From Planktomarina temperata RCA23 (lineage in GTDB: Bacteria; Pseudomonadota; Alphaproteobacteria; Rhodobacterales; Rhodobacteraceae): 64,000 bases of DNA. The notes below the pieces were generated by a model that saw nothing but the letters and a program-made list of their open reading frames with translations, did no database searches and was not told the origin of the DNA. Within the stretch, counting starts at the first letter, position 1; each line of letters starts with the position of its first letter. The position numbers and the translations under genes were made by a program. Location of the stretch: NCBI RefSeq assembly GCF_000738435.1, contig NZ_CP003984.1:2542001-2606000 (forward strand), read 5' to 3'. Of the stretch, positions 9,563 to 18,482 are shown piece after piece.

Positions 9563-9571
9563 CATATAGCA
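9563..9571 (-). promoter_or_regulatory. possible extended -10 promoter for rpmC
   Basis: On the minus strand TGCTATATG (hexamer at 9563-9568) has the TGn motif of an extended -10 element. No good -35 sits 17 bases upstream. It is the best promoter candidate I can see for the rpmC-led operon. Confidence 0.3.
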
Positions 9572-9691
9572 ACCCCGCAGCGACGCTTTGTTTGCGGCAA
9601 TCTGAATTGTCGTGATTTTACCGTCCAAACACCCGTGCCAGACTGCGCTTTTCCCACTCGCCCTCGGCGTTGTGCTGCGCTACAAAACCCT

Positions 9692-10312
9692 ATGTCCGAT
9701 ATCAAATCGCTTTTCGCAACCCGCCTGTATCACGCCGCGCTCTGTGAGCACGGCCCCTCTGTTGACACCGATGAGCTGACGGCCTCCTGCCTGGCCATCG
9801 CGGAAGATGACGAGGCCGGTCAAGACTGGTGTGACAAGAATGACTTTCCTGGTTACACCAGCTATGCCTCCCTCACCGATCTAGATTGGCGTTTCCCAAT
9901 CTTCAAAGATGTGGTGACCGCGTTGGACTTGCATGTCGCCCAATTTGCTAAAGATCTCGACTTTGATTTGGGCGAGAAAGCCATCACGCTCGACAGCCTT
10001 TGGATCAATATTTTGCCCTATGGTGGCATTCATACCGCCCATATTCACCCCCATTCAATCATCAGCGGCACCACCTATGTGGCGATGCCTGAAGGCACCA
10101 GCGCTATCAAATTCGAAGACCCGCGCCTGGCCATGATGATGGCGGCCCCGACGCGCCGAAAAACCGCACGCGAAGAGCTGCGCAGTTTTTTCTACGCCAA
10201 ACCAAAGGTCGGGGATGTGTTGTTGTGGGAAAGTTGGCTGCGCCACGAAGTGCCAATGAATATGGCAGAAGACGACAGAATTTCTGTGAGTTTTAACTAC
10301 AGCTGGGGCTAG
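9692..10312 (+). CDS. putative 2-oxoglutarate/Fe(II)-dependent oxygenase (TIGR02466-like)
   Basis: A 206-residue protein from the ATG at 9692 (MSDIKSLFATRLYHA). A longer in-frame reading from 9557 lacks family support. The core resembles the TIGR02466 family of putative 2OG oxygenases. It has a histidine cluster HTAHIHPHS (residues 114-122) with H119 a likely iron ligand, TTYVAMPEG (127-135), then GDVLLWESWLRHEVP (174-188) with H185 as second histidine and R196 as candidate 2OG anchor. It is the only plus-strand gene inside the ribosomal cluster and occupies the site where rplB-rpsS-rplV-rpsC-rplP should be. The substrate is unknown. Confidence 0.75.
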   Translation: MSDIKSLFATRLYHAALCEHGPSVDTDELTASCLAIAEDDEAGQDWCDKNDFPGYTSYASLTDLDWRFPIFKDVVTALDLHVAQFAKDLDFDLGEKAITLDSLWINILPYGGIHTAHIHPHSIISGTTYVAMPEGTSAIKFEDPRLAMMMAAPTRRKTAREELRSFFYAKPKVGDVLLWESWLRHEVPMNMAEDDRISVSFNYSWG

Positions 10313-10369
10313 TTCGGGCGTAAGCAAACCGTAGACCGTGCTGGATGATCGCGCGGCCCACGATCAAAA

Positions 10370-10399
10370 AATGCGCCCGCATCGAAATGCGGACGCATT
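10370..10399 (-). terminator. intrinsic terminator after rplW
   Basis: A 13-base stem with one mismatch (10370-10382 with 10387-10399) and a CGAA loop lies seven bases after the rplW stop. On the minus strand it is followed by six T. It ends the str/S10 unit and, in the other direction, could also stop the convergent oxygenase transcript. Confidence 0.8.
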
Positions 10400-10406
10400 G
10401 AAAATC

Positions 10407-10703
10407 TTACAACCCAGTCGTTACGTCGATTGTGTTGCCTTCTTCAAGGGTCACATAGGCTTTTTTCACATCACGGCGTTTGCCGAGCATGCCGCGAAAG
10501 CGCTTTGATTTCCCTTTGGTGATCGTAGTGTTCACCGCTTTAACCTTCACGTCAAACAGGCTTTCAACAGCCTCTTTGATGCTGGGCTTATTGCTGTCGA
10601 TAGCCACTTCAAACACAACCGCGCCATTTTCAGAGGCCATTGTGGTTTTCTCAGTGATGATCGGCTTGCGGATCACATCGTAATGTTCTGGTTTCGCGCT
10701 CAT
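10407..10703 (-). CDS. rplW: 50S ribosomal protein L23 (uL23)
   Basis: L23 is the docking site for SRP and trigger factor at the tunnel exit. The product is 98 residues with the conserved [16 protein letters not shown] start and [19 protein letters not shown] loop. It overlaps rplD by four bases. It is the last gene of its unit, whereas rplB normally follows. Confidence 0.96.
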   Translation of the reverse strand: MSAKPEHYDVIRKPIITEKTTMASENGAVVFEVAIDSNKPSIKEAVESLFDVKVKAVNTTITKGKSKRFRGMLGKRRDVKKAYVTLEEGNTIDVTTGL

Positions 10704-11317
10704 TTCAAACGGGCCTCCAAAGCTTCCAACCCTGCTTTTGTGATCACAAGAGTGTCACGCTTCAGGATATCAAACACATTCGCACCCATTGTCGGCAGGA
10801 TATCCAGACCTTCAATATTCCGCGCTGCCTGTGCAAAGTTTTCATTTACAGCTGCGCCGTCGATGATCAAAGCACGTTTCCAACCCAAGTTCGCAACCGC
10901 TTTGGCCAGCGCACCTGTTTTACCGTCAGAAACAGCCGCATCAATCACAACCAGCTCACCCGCTTTTGCTTTCGCAGACAGAGCATGCTTCAGACCCAGC
11001 GCCCGCACTTTTTTCGGCAAATCATGGCCGTGGCTGCGCGGTGTTGGACCTTTATAAACGCCGCCACCGCGGAAGATCGGAGCAGAACGCGCGCCGTGAC
11101 GTGCGCCGCCGGTGCCTTTCTGACGATAGATCTTCTTGGTGGAGTAGCTGACTTCAGACCGGGTTTTCACCTTATGTGTACCAGCCTGCGCATTGTTACG
11201 CTGCCAGCGCACAACACGGTGCAGGATGTCGACACGTGGCTCAAGACCAAACAATGCCTCATTTAGATCAATCGAACCGGCCTTGCCGCCGTCGAGTTTG
11301 ATGACATCTAGTTTCAT
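10700..11317 (-). CDS. rplD: 50S ribosomal protein L4 (uL4)
   Basis: L4 reaches into the exit tunnel and, in E. coli, represses the S10 operon. The product is 205 residues, with the extended tunnel loop near [21 protein letters not shown]-like sequence at residues 53-73 and the family segment [16 protein letters not shown]. It overlaps rplC and rplW by four bases each, so the three are translationally coupled. Confidence 0.96.
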   Translation of the reverse strand: MKLDVIKLDGGKAGSIDLNEALFGLEPRVDILHRVVRWQRNNAQAGTHKVKTRSEVSYSTKKIYRQKGTGGARHGARSAPIFRGGGVYKGPTPRSHGHDLPKKVRALGLKHALSAKAKAGELVVIDAAVSDGKTGALAKAVANLGWKRALIIDGAAVNENFAQAARNIEGLDILPTMGANVFDILKRDTLVITKAGLEALEARLK

Positions 11318-12045
11318 GCTTCACCGCCTTCCGCAGGAGCGTCAGCTACAGGAGCTTCGGCCGGTGCGGCTGCTGATTTGATTGCTGCTGGAAAAGGAAC
11401 GCCGTCAGGCAATTTCTTTTTCATCGCATCTTTGATTGTGACCCAGCCGCCCTTGGAACCTGGAACCGCGCCTTTGACCATGATCAAACCGCGATCAGCG
11501 TCTGTACGCACAACTTCCAAGTTCTGGGTGGTGACTTTCGCCGCACCCATGTGACCGGCCATTTTCTTGCCTTTGAACACTTTACCCGGATCTTGACATT
11601 GACCTGTCGAACCGTGGGAACGGTGGCTGATGGACACACCGTGTGATGCACGCAAACCGCCAAAGTTCCAGCGCTTCATCGCACCTTGGAAACCTTTACC
11701 GATCGATGTGCCGGATACGTCAACCATTTGACCTTCAAGGAAATGTTCGGCTGAAATCTCAGCACCCACTTCAATCAAGTTTTCAGCAGAGACGCGGAAT
11801 TCGGCAACTTTACGCTTGGGCGCAACATTTGCCTTGGCAAAATGGCCGCGCATCGCTTGGCTTGTGCGTTTAGCTTTTGCCGATCCAGCGCCCAATTGCA
11901 CGGCTGTGTAACCATCCAAATCGGCAGTACGCTGTGCGACAACTTGCAGACCATCCAAAGCGAGCACTGTCACCGGGATTTGCTTACCGTCTTCCATGAA
12001 CAAACGGGTCATGCCCATTTTTTTCGCAATAACTCCAGAGCGCAT
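11314..12045 (-). CDS. rplC: 50S ribosomal protein L3 (uL3)
   Basis: L3 is an early assembly protein near the peptidyl transferase centre. The product is 243 residues from the ATG at 12045 ([16 protein letters not shown]). An upstream TTG two codons earlier is too close to the GGGGGG ribosome binding site. The glutamine methylation region [20 protein letters not shown] is present. An Ala-rich C-terminal tail extends it beyond the E. coli protein, as is common in alphaproteobacteria. Confidence 0.95.
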   Translation of the reverse strand: MRSGVIAKKMGMTRLFMEDGKQIPVTVLALDGLQVVAQRTADLDGYTAVQLGAGSAKAKRTSQAMRGHFAKANVAPKRKVAEFRVSAENLIEVGAEISAEHFLEGQMVDVSGTSIGKGFQGAMKRWNFGGLRASHGVSISHRSHGSTGQCQDPGKVFKGKKMAGHMGAAKVTTQNLEVVRTDADRGLIMVKGAVPGSKGGWVTIKDAMKKKLPDGVPFPAAIKSAAAPAEAPVADAPAEGGEA

Positions 12046-12059
12046 AATCAATACCCCCC

Positions 12060-12368
12060 TTAAACTGAGATTTGCACGTCAACACCGGCAGCCAGGTCGA
12101 GCTTCATCAGCGCGTCCACGGTCTGTGGTGTTGGATCAACGATATCCAGCAGGCGTTTGTGCGTGCGGATTTCAAACTGGTCACGAGATTTTTTGTCAAC
12201 GTGAGGGCCACGCAGAACTGTAAATTTCTCGATTTTGTTCGGCAGTGGGATTGGGCCACGTACCTGCGCACCTGTCCGTTTGGCTGTATTGACGATCTCG
12301 AGTGTGGACGCATCCAACACACGGTGGTCAAAGGCCTTCAGACGAATGCGGATATTTTGACTTTGCAT
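12060..12368 (-). CDS. rpsJ: 30S ribosomal protein S10 (uS10, NusE)
   Basis: S10 is both a ribosomal protein and the NusE antitermination factor that links NusG to the ribosome. The product is 102 residues from the ATG at 12368 ([16 protein letters not shown]), with conserved [19 protein letters not shown] longer in-frame reading upstream is not conserved. It is preceded by GAAAGGGGTAACGA containing the ribosome binding site. Confidence 0.96.
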   Translation of the reverse strand: MQSQNIRIRLKAFDHRVLDASTLEIVNTAKRTGAQVRGPIPLPNKIEKFTVLRGPHVDKKSRDQFEIRTHKRLLDIVDPTPQTVDALMKLDLAAGVDVQISV

Positions 12369-12438
12369 TTCGTTACCCCTTTCCAGGGCTTGAAGTCTGT
12401 TGATAGGAGGACCGGCGAACCCGCCCTCGTCGAACGGT

Positions 12439-12462
12439 GCAGGCCTCACGAATGAGGCCTGC
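12439..12462 (-). other. UUCG-capped hairpin between tuf and rpsJ
   Basis: A perfect ten-pair stem (12439-12448 with 12453-12462) closes on a loop that reads TTCG on the minus strand, an exceptionally stable tetraloop. No T run follows, so it is not an intrinsic terminator. It may mark an RNA processing or 3' stabilising site for the tuf message. Confidence 0.55.
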
Positions 12463-12473
12463 GGTAGTGAGTT

Positions 12474-13649
12474 TTACTCGTTGATTTTGGATACGACACC
12501 GGCGCCGACGGTGCGGCCGCCTTCGCGGATGGCGAAGCGCAGGCCGGTTTCCATGGCGATTGGGGCGATCAGCTCAACGTCGAATTTGAGGTTATCACCT
12601 GGCATCACCATTTCAGTACCCGAAGGCAGAACAACTGTGCCGGTCACATCGGTGGTCCGGAAGTAGAACTGTGGACGGTAGTTGGCGAAGAATGGCGTGT
12701 GACGGCCACCTTCTTCTTTGGTCAGAATATAGGCTTCGGCTTCAAACTTCGTGTGAGGCTTCACAGAACCTGGCTTACACAGGATCTGACCGCGCTCAAC
12801 GCCATTGCGGTCGATGCCGCGCAGCAGAACACCTACGTTGTCGCCAGCTTCACCGCGATCGAGCAGTTTGCGGAACATTTCAACGCCTGTGCAGACAGTT
12901 TTCGATGTGTCACGGATGCCGACGATTTCAATCTCTTCGCCCACATTGATCACACCGCGCTCAATACGGCCAGTTACAACTGTACCACGGCCGGAGATTG
13001 AGAACACATCCTCGATCGGCAGCAAGAAAGGCTGGTCAACCGCACGCGCCGGTGTTGGGATATACTCATCCACAGCCGCCATCAATTTTGCGATGGACTC
13101 AGAGCCAATAGCCGCGTCGCGATCTTCCAAAGCGGCCAAAGCAGAGCCGGCAATCACAGGGATATCATCGCCAGGATATTCGTAGCTGGACAGCAGCTCA
13201 CGGATTTCCATTTCAACCAATTCGAGCAACTCGTCGTCGTCAACTTGGTCAACTTTGTTCATGTAAACAACCATGTAAGGAATGCCAACCTGACGGCCGA
13301 GCAAAATGTGCTCACGGGTCTGTGGCATCGGGCCATCGGCCGCGTTCACAACCAAGATCGCACCATCCATCTGCGCCGCACCGGTGATCATGTTTTTCAC
13401 ATAGTCAGCGTGGCCAGGGCAATCAACATGCGCGTAGTGGCGGGTCTCTGTTTCATATTCAACATGCGCAGTCGAAATCGTAATACCACGGGCCTTCTCT
13501 TCCGGCGCGCCGTCAATCTCGTCATAGGCTTTAAAATCACCAAATTGCTTGGTGATCGCAGCTGTCAAGGTTGTCTTACCATGGTCAACGTGACCAATCG
13601 TGCCGATGTTAACGTGGGGTTTCGAGCGTTCAAACTTTTCCTTAGCCAT
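12474..13649 (-). CDS. tuf: elongation factor Tu
   Basis: EF-Tu is the GTPase that delivers aminoacyl-tRNA to the ribosome. The product is 391 residues. The P-loop GHVDHGKT lies at residues 19-26, DCPGH near 80, NKVD near 135, and the second and third beta-barrel domains follow. It sits between fusA and rpsJ in the str operon. Relatives usually carry a second tuf elsewhere, which cannot be judged from this window. Confidence 0.97.
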   Translation of the reverse strand: MAKEKFERSKPHVNIGTIGHVDHGKTTLTAAITKQFGDFKAYDEIDGAPEEKARGITISTAHVEYETETRHYAHVDCPGHADYVKNMITGAAQMDGAILVVNAADGPMPQTREHILLGRQVGIPYMVVYMNKVDQVDDDELLELVEMEIRELLSSYEYPGDDIPVIAGSALAALEDRDAAIGSESIAKLMAAVDEYIPTPARAVDQPFLLPIEDVFSISGRGTVVTGRIERGVINVGEEIEIVGIRDTSKTVCTGVEMFRKLLDRGEAGDNVGVLLRGIDRNGVERGQILCKPGSVKPHTKFEAEAYILTKEEGGRHTPFFANYRPQFYFRTTDVTGTVVLPSGTEMVMPGDNLKFDVELIAPIAMETGLRFAIREGGRTVGAGVVSKINE

Positions 13650-13675
13650 GGGTGGCTCCTCTTGTTGTTCGTGGC

Positions 13676-13729
13676 GGTGGGCACAATGCCCACCCTACGG
13701 GTTGGTGTAGGGTGGGCCAGTGGCCCACC
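13676..13729. repeat. double palindrome between fusA and tuf
   Basis: Two hairpins lie back to back: GGTGGGC/GCCCACC at 13676-13694 and GGTGGGCCA/TGGCCCACC at 13711-13729. CCCACCCTAC and GTAGGGTGGG also pair across both. The GTAGGGTGGGC core resembles small repeated palindromes scattered in many proteobacterial genomes. It may modulate the fusA to tuf expression ratio. Confidence 0.55.
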
Positions 13730-13733
13730 ACGT

Positions 13734-15851
13734 TTATGCAAATTTCGCTTGGATCTCTTCAGAGATATTCGACGGAACAGGTTCGTAGTGATCGAACTGC
13801 ATGGTAAAATTGGCGCGGCCCGAAGACATGGAACGCAGAGTATTGATGTAACCAAACATATTCGCCAAAGGCACAAAGGCATCAATTGCAATCGCGTTGC
13901 CGCGATTTTCTTGACCCTGAACTTGACCCCGACGCGATGTCAAATCGCCGATGATGCCACCTGTATACTCTTCAGGTGTGATCACTTCGACCTTCATCAC
14001 AGGCTCAAGCAGTTTCGCGCCAGCCAGACGCATGCCTTCGCGCATACACATCCGCGATGCGATCTCAAAGGCCAGAACAGAGGAGTCAACATCGTGATAT
14101 TTACCCTCAAGCAAAGCCACTTTGAAGTCGATCACAGGGAAGCCAGCCAGAGGACCGCTGTCCATAACGGAGCGAATACCCTTTTCAACACCTGGGATAT
14201 ATTCCTTTGGAACCGAGCCGCCAACGACGCGAGATTCGAAAGAATAACCTTCACCCGGCTCGGTCGGTGTAATGGTCAGCTTGACCTCACCGTATTGACC
14301 AGAGCCACCCGATTGTTTTTTGTGGGTGTAAGTGTGGGTGACTTCATGGCCGATGGTCTCACGATAGGCCACCTGTGGCGCACCGATATTGGCTTCGACT
14401 TTAAACTCACGGCGCATACGATCCACAAGGATATCCAAATGCAGCTCGCCCATGCCTTTCATGATGGTCTGACCTGATTCAATGTCAGTTTCCACGCGGA
14501 AGGATGGATCTTCAGCAGACAGACGCTGCAGCGCCAGGCCCATTTTCTCTTGGTCGCCCTTGGTTTTTGGCTCAACCGCAATTTCGATCACAGGCTCTGG
14601 GAAAGTCATTGTTTCCAGAACCACCGGAGCATTCACCGCACAAAGTGTATCCCCAGTTGTTGTGTCCTTCAGGCCACCCAAAGCGATGATGTCGCCAGAA
14701 AATGCTTCTGAGATTTCATCACGGTCATTGGAGTGCATGATCATCATACGACCCACGCGCTCTTTCTTACCCTTTGTGGAGTTCAAGAAAGAATCGCCTT
14801 TTTCCAATTTGCCAGAATAAATCCGTGTGAAGGTCAAAGAGCCAACAAAGGGGTCATTCCAGATTTTGAACGCCAGCGCAGAGAAGGGCATGTCGTCATC
14901 CGCACGGCGGGCGATGTCACGGGTTTCTGTCTCATCGCCGGGTTTAAAGCCCATATAGTCGACAACATCGAGAGGGCTCGGCAAGTAATCTACAACCGCG
15001 TTCAGCAAGGGCTGAACACCTTTGTTTTTAAACGCAGATCCACCAAGCACAGGCACGAATGCCATCGCCAATGTACCCTTGCGGATCAATTTGCGCAGCG
15101 TCGGAACGTCGGGCTCATTGCCTTCCAAATATTCCATCATGGCTTCATCATCTTGCTCGACAGCAGATTCAACCAATTTGGCGCGCCATTTATCAGCTGT
15201 TTCTTGCAGCTCAGCACGGATTGGAGCTTTGATCCAAGAGGCGCCAAGGTCTTCACCCTGCCATAGCCACTCTTCCATCGTCACAAGATCAACCAAACCT
15301 TCCAGTTCAGTCTCTGCGCCAATTGGGAAAGCGATTGGCACAGCCACCGCGCCTGTACGATCTTCGATCATCTCAACACAGTTGAAAAAGTCCGCGCCGA
15401 TTTTGTCCATTTTGTTGACAAAAACCATCCGTGGAACCTTGTAGCGGTCCGCTTGACGCCAAACTGTTTCGGTTTGAGGCTCAACACCAGCATTCGCATC
15501 GAGCACGCAGACCGCGCCATCAAGAACCGCCAAGGACCGCTCAACTTCAATTGTGAAGTCAACGTGGCCTGGAGTGTCAATAATGTTCAAGCGGTGCTTG
15601 GGGCTGTCTGGGGACACACCGTCTTCTGTGCGCTCCCAAAAAGTGGTGGTCGCAGCAGAAGTGATCGTGATGCCACGCTCTTGCTCTTGCTCCATGTGAT
15701 CCATGGTTGCAGCGCCATCATGCACTTCACCGATGTTATGCTCTTTACCTGTATAATACAGGATCCGCTCGGAGCAGGTTGTTTTACCAGCATCGATGTG
15801 CGCCATGATACCGAAGTTGCGGTACAGCTCTAGTGGATATTCGCGTGCCAT
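13734..15851 (-). CDS. fusA: elongation factor G
   Basis: EF-G is the GTPase that drives translocation and, with RRF, ribosome recycling. The product is 705 residues. The P-loop AHIDAGKTT is at about residues 17-25, RGITITSA is switch I, DTPGHVDF and NKMDK follow, and the C-terminal domains IV and V are complete. It follows rpsG by 21 bases in the canonical str order. Confidence 0.97.
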   Translation of the reverse strand: MAREYPLELYRNFGIMAHIDAGKTTCSERILYYTGKEHNIGEVHDGAATMDHMEQEQERGITITSAATTTFWERTEDGVSPDSPKHRLNIIDTPGHVDFTIEVERSLAVLDGAVCVLDANAGVEPQTETVWRQADRYKVPRMVFVNKMDKIGADFFNCVEMIEDRTGAVAVPIAFPIGAETELEGLVDLVTMEEWLWQGEDLGASWIKAPIRAELQETADKWRAKLVESAVEQDDEAMMEYLEGNEPDVPTLRKLIRKGTLAMAFVPVLGGSAFKNKGVQPLLNAVVDYLPSPLDVVDYMGFKPGDETETRDIARRADDDMPFSALAFKIWNDPFVGSLTFTRIYSGKLEKGDSFLNSTKGKKERVGRMMIMHSNDRDEISEAFSGDIIALGGLKDTTTGDTLCAVNAPVVLETMTFPEPVIEIAVEPKTKGDQEKMGLALQRLSAEDPSFRVETDIESGQTIMKGMGELHLDILVDRMRREFKVEANIGAPQVAYRETIGHEVTHTYTHKKQSGGSGQYGEVKLTITPTEPGEGYSFESRVVGGSVPKEYIPGVEKGIRSVMDSGPLAGFPVIDFKVALLEGKYHDVDSSVLAFEIASRMCMREGMRLAGAKLLEPVMKVEVITPEEYTGGIIGDLTSRRGQVQGQENRGNAIAIDAFVPLANMFGYINTLRSMSSGRANFTMQFDHYEPVPSNISEEIQAKFA

Positions 15852-15872
15852 ATCTGTTCAGCCTCTGTGGGA

Positions 15873-16343
15873 TTACCAGCGATAATGGCTGAACGCTTTG
15901 TTTGCGTCGGCCATCTTGTGAGTGTCTTCGCGCTTCTTGACGGCGGAACCACGGGATTGCACCGCGTCCAACAATTCGCCAGCAAGACGCTCTTCCATTG
16001 TGTTTTCGTTGCGCTTGCGGCTGGCTGTAATCAACCAACGGATTGCAAGAGCTTCGCGCCGCTCGGGACGTACTTCAACAGGCACCTGGTAGGTTGCACC
16101 ACCGACGCGGCGTGAGCGCACTTCGACGGAAGGTTTGATGTTTTCCAAAGCTTCGTGGAACATCTCAACAGGTGCGCGCTTGACCTTGGCTTCGACACGC
16201 TCCAGCGCACCGTAGACGATGCGTTCTGCAACGGATTTTTTACCATCGAGCATCAAGTTGTTCATGAATTTTGTCAGCACCAAATCACCATATTTGGCAT
16301 CGGGCAGGACAGAGCGCTTCTCAGCGGCGTGACGACGTGACAT
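15873..16343 (-). CDS. rpsG: 30S ribosomal protein S7 (uS7)
   Basis: S7 organises the 3' major domain of 16S rRNA and contacts the E-site tRNA; in E. coli it represses the str operon. The product is 156 residues, starting [20 protein letters not shown] and ending in the [15 protein letters not shown] helix. It follows rpsL by twelve bases. Confidence 0.97.
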   Translation of the reverse strand: MSRRHAAEKRSVLPDAKYGDLVLTKFMNNLMLDGKKSVAERIVYGALERVEAKVKRAPVEMFHEALENIKPSVEVRSRRVGGATYQVPVEVRPERREALAIRWLITASRKRNENTMEERLAGELLDAVQSRGSAVKKREDTHKMADANKAFSHYRW

Positions 16344-16355
16344 ATCTTGATTCCC

Positions 16356-16727
16356 TTACTTCGGACGCTTCGCGCCGTATTTCGAACGACGTTGCTTACG
16401 ATCTTTGACGCCCTGAGTATCCAGAACACCGCGCAGGATGTGATAACGCACACCAGGAAGATCTTTTACCCGGCCCCCGCGGATCAAAACAACAGAGTGT
16501 TCTTGCAGGTTGTGGCTTTCACCTGGGATGTAGCTGATCACCTCAAAACCATTGGTCAAACGGACTTTTGCAACTTTCCGCATCGCCGAGTTCGGTTTCT
16601 TAGGCGTTGTTGTATAAACGCGTGTGCAGACACCGCGTTTTTGTGGACATTCTTGCAAGTGCATGGACTTGCTGCGTTTTACTTTAGGCTGCCGGGGTTT
16701 CCGGATCAGCTGTTGGATCGTTGGCAT
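16356..16727 (-). CDS. rpsL: 30S ribosomal protein S12 (uS12)
   Basis: S12 monitors decoding and is the streptomycin-resistance determinant. The product is 123 residues, starting [20 protein letters not shown]. Around K43 the sequence is [16 protein letters not shown], and the second loop is [14 protein letters not shown]. Both are wild type at the lysines associated with streptomycin sensitivity. It is the first gene of the str operon, with a leader of about 250 bases. Confidence 0.97.
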   Translation of the reverse strand: MPTIQQLIRKPRQPKVKRSKSMHLQECPQKRGVCTRVYTTTPKKPNSAMRKVAKVRLTNGFEVISYIPGESHNLQEHSVVLIRGGRVKDLPGVRYHILRGVLDTQGVKDRKQRRSKYGAKRPK

Positions 16728-16757
16728 TGGCGGTTCTCTTCCCGTCTAGACAAATAA

Positions 16758-16817
16758 GGTGATGGGAATAGTCCCCACCGGTTCCAATGTTAAGCGCCAG
16801 GTCAGTTACCCATCGCC
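16758..16817 (-). other. long-range stem in the rpsL leader
   Basis: GGTGATGGG (16758-16766) can pair with CCCATCGCC (16809-16817), with one G-U pair, in the leader between the promoter and rpsL. It may be part of a regulatory leader structure. Only the complementarity is seen. Confidence 0.3.
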
Positions 16818-16984
16818 GGTTTCCGCGTCTGATCGCGGTAATTTTTCGCCAAAGCACAACCAAAACCGCATCCCTTCCCGTAGTCGGAGGGGGCGGCGGG
16901 GGTTCCAGAGGAACAGCAAGCTGTTCTTGACCACTTCAAATTTTGATGTTGCGCAATGAGGTATCCCCCATGGCAGATGAGGGG

Positions 16985-17013
16985 CGTATATGCAGAGTCG
17001 CTTTTGCTGTCAA
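16985..17013 (-). promoter_or_regulatory. strong sigma-70 promoter of the str operon
   Basis: On the minus strand a perfect -35 TTGACA (17008-17013) and -10 TATACG (16985-16990) are separated by 17 bases. Transcription would start near 16978, about 250 bases upstream of rpsL. This is the best promoter match in the window. Confidence 0.8.
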
Positions 17014-17091
17014 CAGGTAGCAGGCGTAAGGCGACAACTTCTCATGCTCCTTTTAATTGAACGGATTTAAAGTGCGCGCGGCTGCGATTTC

Positions 17092-17706
17092 TCACAGCAC
17101 CACATCGGCGCGAAGCGCCGTCTGCCCCACCAGTCGGGCGTTGGGCAGGTCATTGCTTTGGGCACGGATGCGCGCGGCCTCTGGCGTCAATCCATGATCC
17201 AGCCAGCGCTGTATCAGCCGCGCCTCAAGCTCAGCGTCAGAGCAAGTCAGCTGGATGGACAAATCCCAATAGCCCGCCATATCGCGCCAGATCGGCGCGT
17301 CCATCAAAAGATAGTTCCCTTCGATGACGATCGTATCACAGTCCGGTGCAATATGCCCTGCGCCCGCAATAGAGAGATCGCGGGCCCGGTCGAACACCGG
17401 GTAATATAACTCCTGCGCCGCGCCAAGCACCTGCACCAATCGCAAAAGCCCGATTGCATCAAAACTCGGCGGGCTGCCCTTGCGGTCTAAAATCCCGCGA
17501 TCCGTAAGAACGCTATTGTCGAGGTGAAACCCATCCATCGGCACAAGCTGACTGGTCACGCCAGCCTGCTGCAAGGCCGCGACCAGCCCGGCCGCAAGCG
17601 TGGACTTCCCGCTGGCGGGAGGCCCCGCAATGGCGATCACCCGCCGCACATGGCGCCTGGGGCTTTGCAGCACCCGCTCCAGCAGGGCGGAGATCTGCGC
17701 ACTCAT
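17092..17706 (-). CDS. frcK: P-loop kinase of a sugar-uptake operon (FrcK/uridine-kinase-like)
   Basis: A 204-residue P-loop kinase with Walker A GPPASGKST (residues 28-36), PMDGFHLDN, GSPPSFDAIGLLRL and the late IEGNYLL strand, all typical of the phosphoribulokinase/uridine kinase/pantothenate kinase superfamily. It is the last gene of an operon with a CUT2 ABC importer and overlaps the ATPase gene by four bases. In Sinorhizobium the fructose system frcBCA is followed by such a kinase, so fructose phosphorylation is the likely role. The substrate is inferred from context. Confidence 0.7.
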   Translation of the reverse strand: MSAQISALLERVLQSPRRHVRRVIAIAGPPASGKSTLAAGLVAALQQAGVTSQLVPMDGFHLDNSVLTDRGILDRKGSPPSFDAIGLLRLVQVLGAAQELYYPVFDRARDLSIAGAGHIAPDCDTIVIEGNYLLMDAPIWRDMAGYWDLSIQLTCSDAELEARLIQRWLDHGLTPEAARIRAQSNDLPNARLVGQTALRADVVL

Positions 17707-18482
17707 GCGGCCTGCTCAGGCGCTTCCTTGGCACCGGTCATAAAGGCCACCGCATCGGACATCGTATAGTCACGAGGATCAATGACGCACAATCGCTTGC
17801 CCAGGCGATGCACATGAATGCGATCGGCCACCTCAAAGACATGGGGCATGTTGTGACTGATCAAGATAATCGGAATACCGCGCGAGCGCACATCTAAGAT
17901 GAGCTCCAAGACCCGGCGAGATTCCTTGACCCCCAATGCCGCTGTCGGCTCATCGAGAATAATCACCTTCGAACCAAAAGCCGCGGCCCGCGCCACCGCG
18001 ACCCCCTGGCGTTGGCCACCCGAGAGCGTTTCCACCGCTTGATTGATGTTCTGAATGGTCATAAGCCCAAGCTCGGACAATTTATCACGCGCAAAGTCTT
18101 GCATACGTTTGTGATCCATCATGCGAAACACTGATCCCAGGACACCGGGCTTGCGCATCTCGCGCCCCAAAAACATATTATTGGCAATCGAGAGCGCTGG
18201 CGATAGAGCCAGGTTTTGATAGACCGTTTCAATGCCTTCGCTGCGGGCATCATCCGGGGATTTGAAATTCACCGGACGCCCATCCACCAAGACCTCGCCA
18301 TGATCTGGTACAACCGCTCCAGAGAGAGCCTTGATCAAGGTCGATTTGCCCGCGCCATTGTCGCCAATCACTGCGCAAATTTCTCCGGGGTATAAATCGA
18401 AATCTGCCCCATCCATGGCGATCACCGTACCATAGCGCTTCATAAGCCCTCGGGCTTGGATAATAGGTTGCTTCTCACTCAT
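17703..18482 (-). CDS. frcA: sugar ABC transporter ATP-binding protein (FrcA-like)
   Basis: The single-ATPase-domain subunit of a CUT2-type importer, 259 residues from MSEKQPIIQARG. Walker A GDNGAGKST is at residues 40-48, the signature is LSGGQRQGVAVARA and Walker B is VIILDEPTAALG. Most CUT2 ATPases such as RbsA have two domains; this short form is the one seen in FrcA. The chosen ATG overlaps the permease stop (ATGA), favouring it over a start seven codons upstream. Confidence 0.8.
   Translation of the reverse strand: MSEKQPIIQARGLMKRYGTVIAMDGADFDLYPGEICAVIGDNGAGKSTLIKALSGAVVPDHGEVLVDGRPVNFKSPDDARSEGIETVYQNLALSPALSIANNMFLGREMRKPGVLGSVFRMMDHKRMQDFARDKLSELGLMTIQNINQAVETLSGGQRQGVAVARAAAFGSKVIILDEPTAALGVKESRRVLELILDVRSRGIPIILISHNMPHVFEVADRIHVHRLGKRLCVIDPRDYTMSDAVAFMTGAKEAPEQAA

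Noticed and set aside
13245-14477. A 410-codon plus-strand open frame opposite tuf and fusA
   Set aside because: It is antisense to two highly conserved genes and reads as low-complexity His/Arg/Phe-rich protein, a product of codon bias in the real genes.
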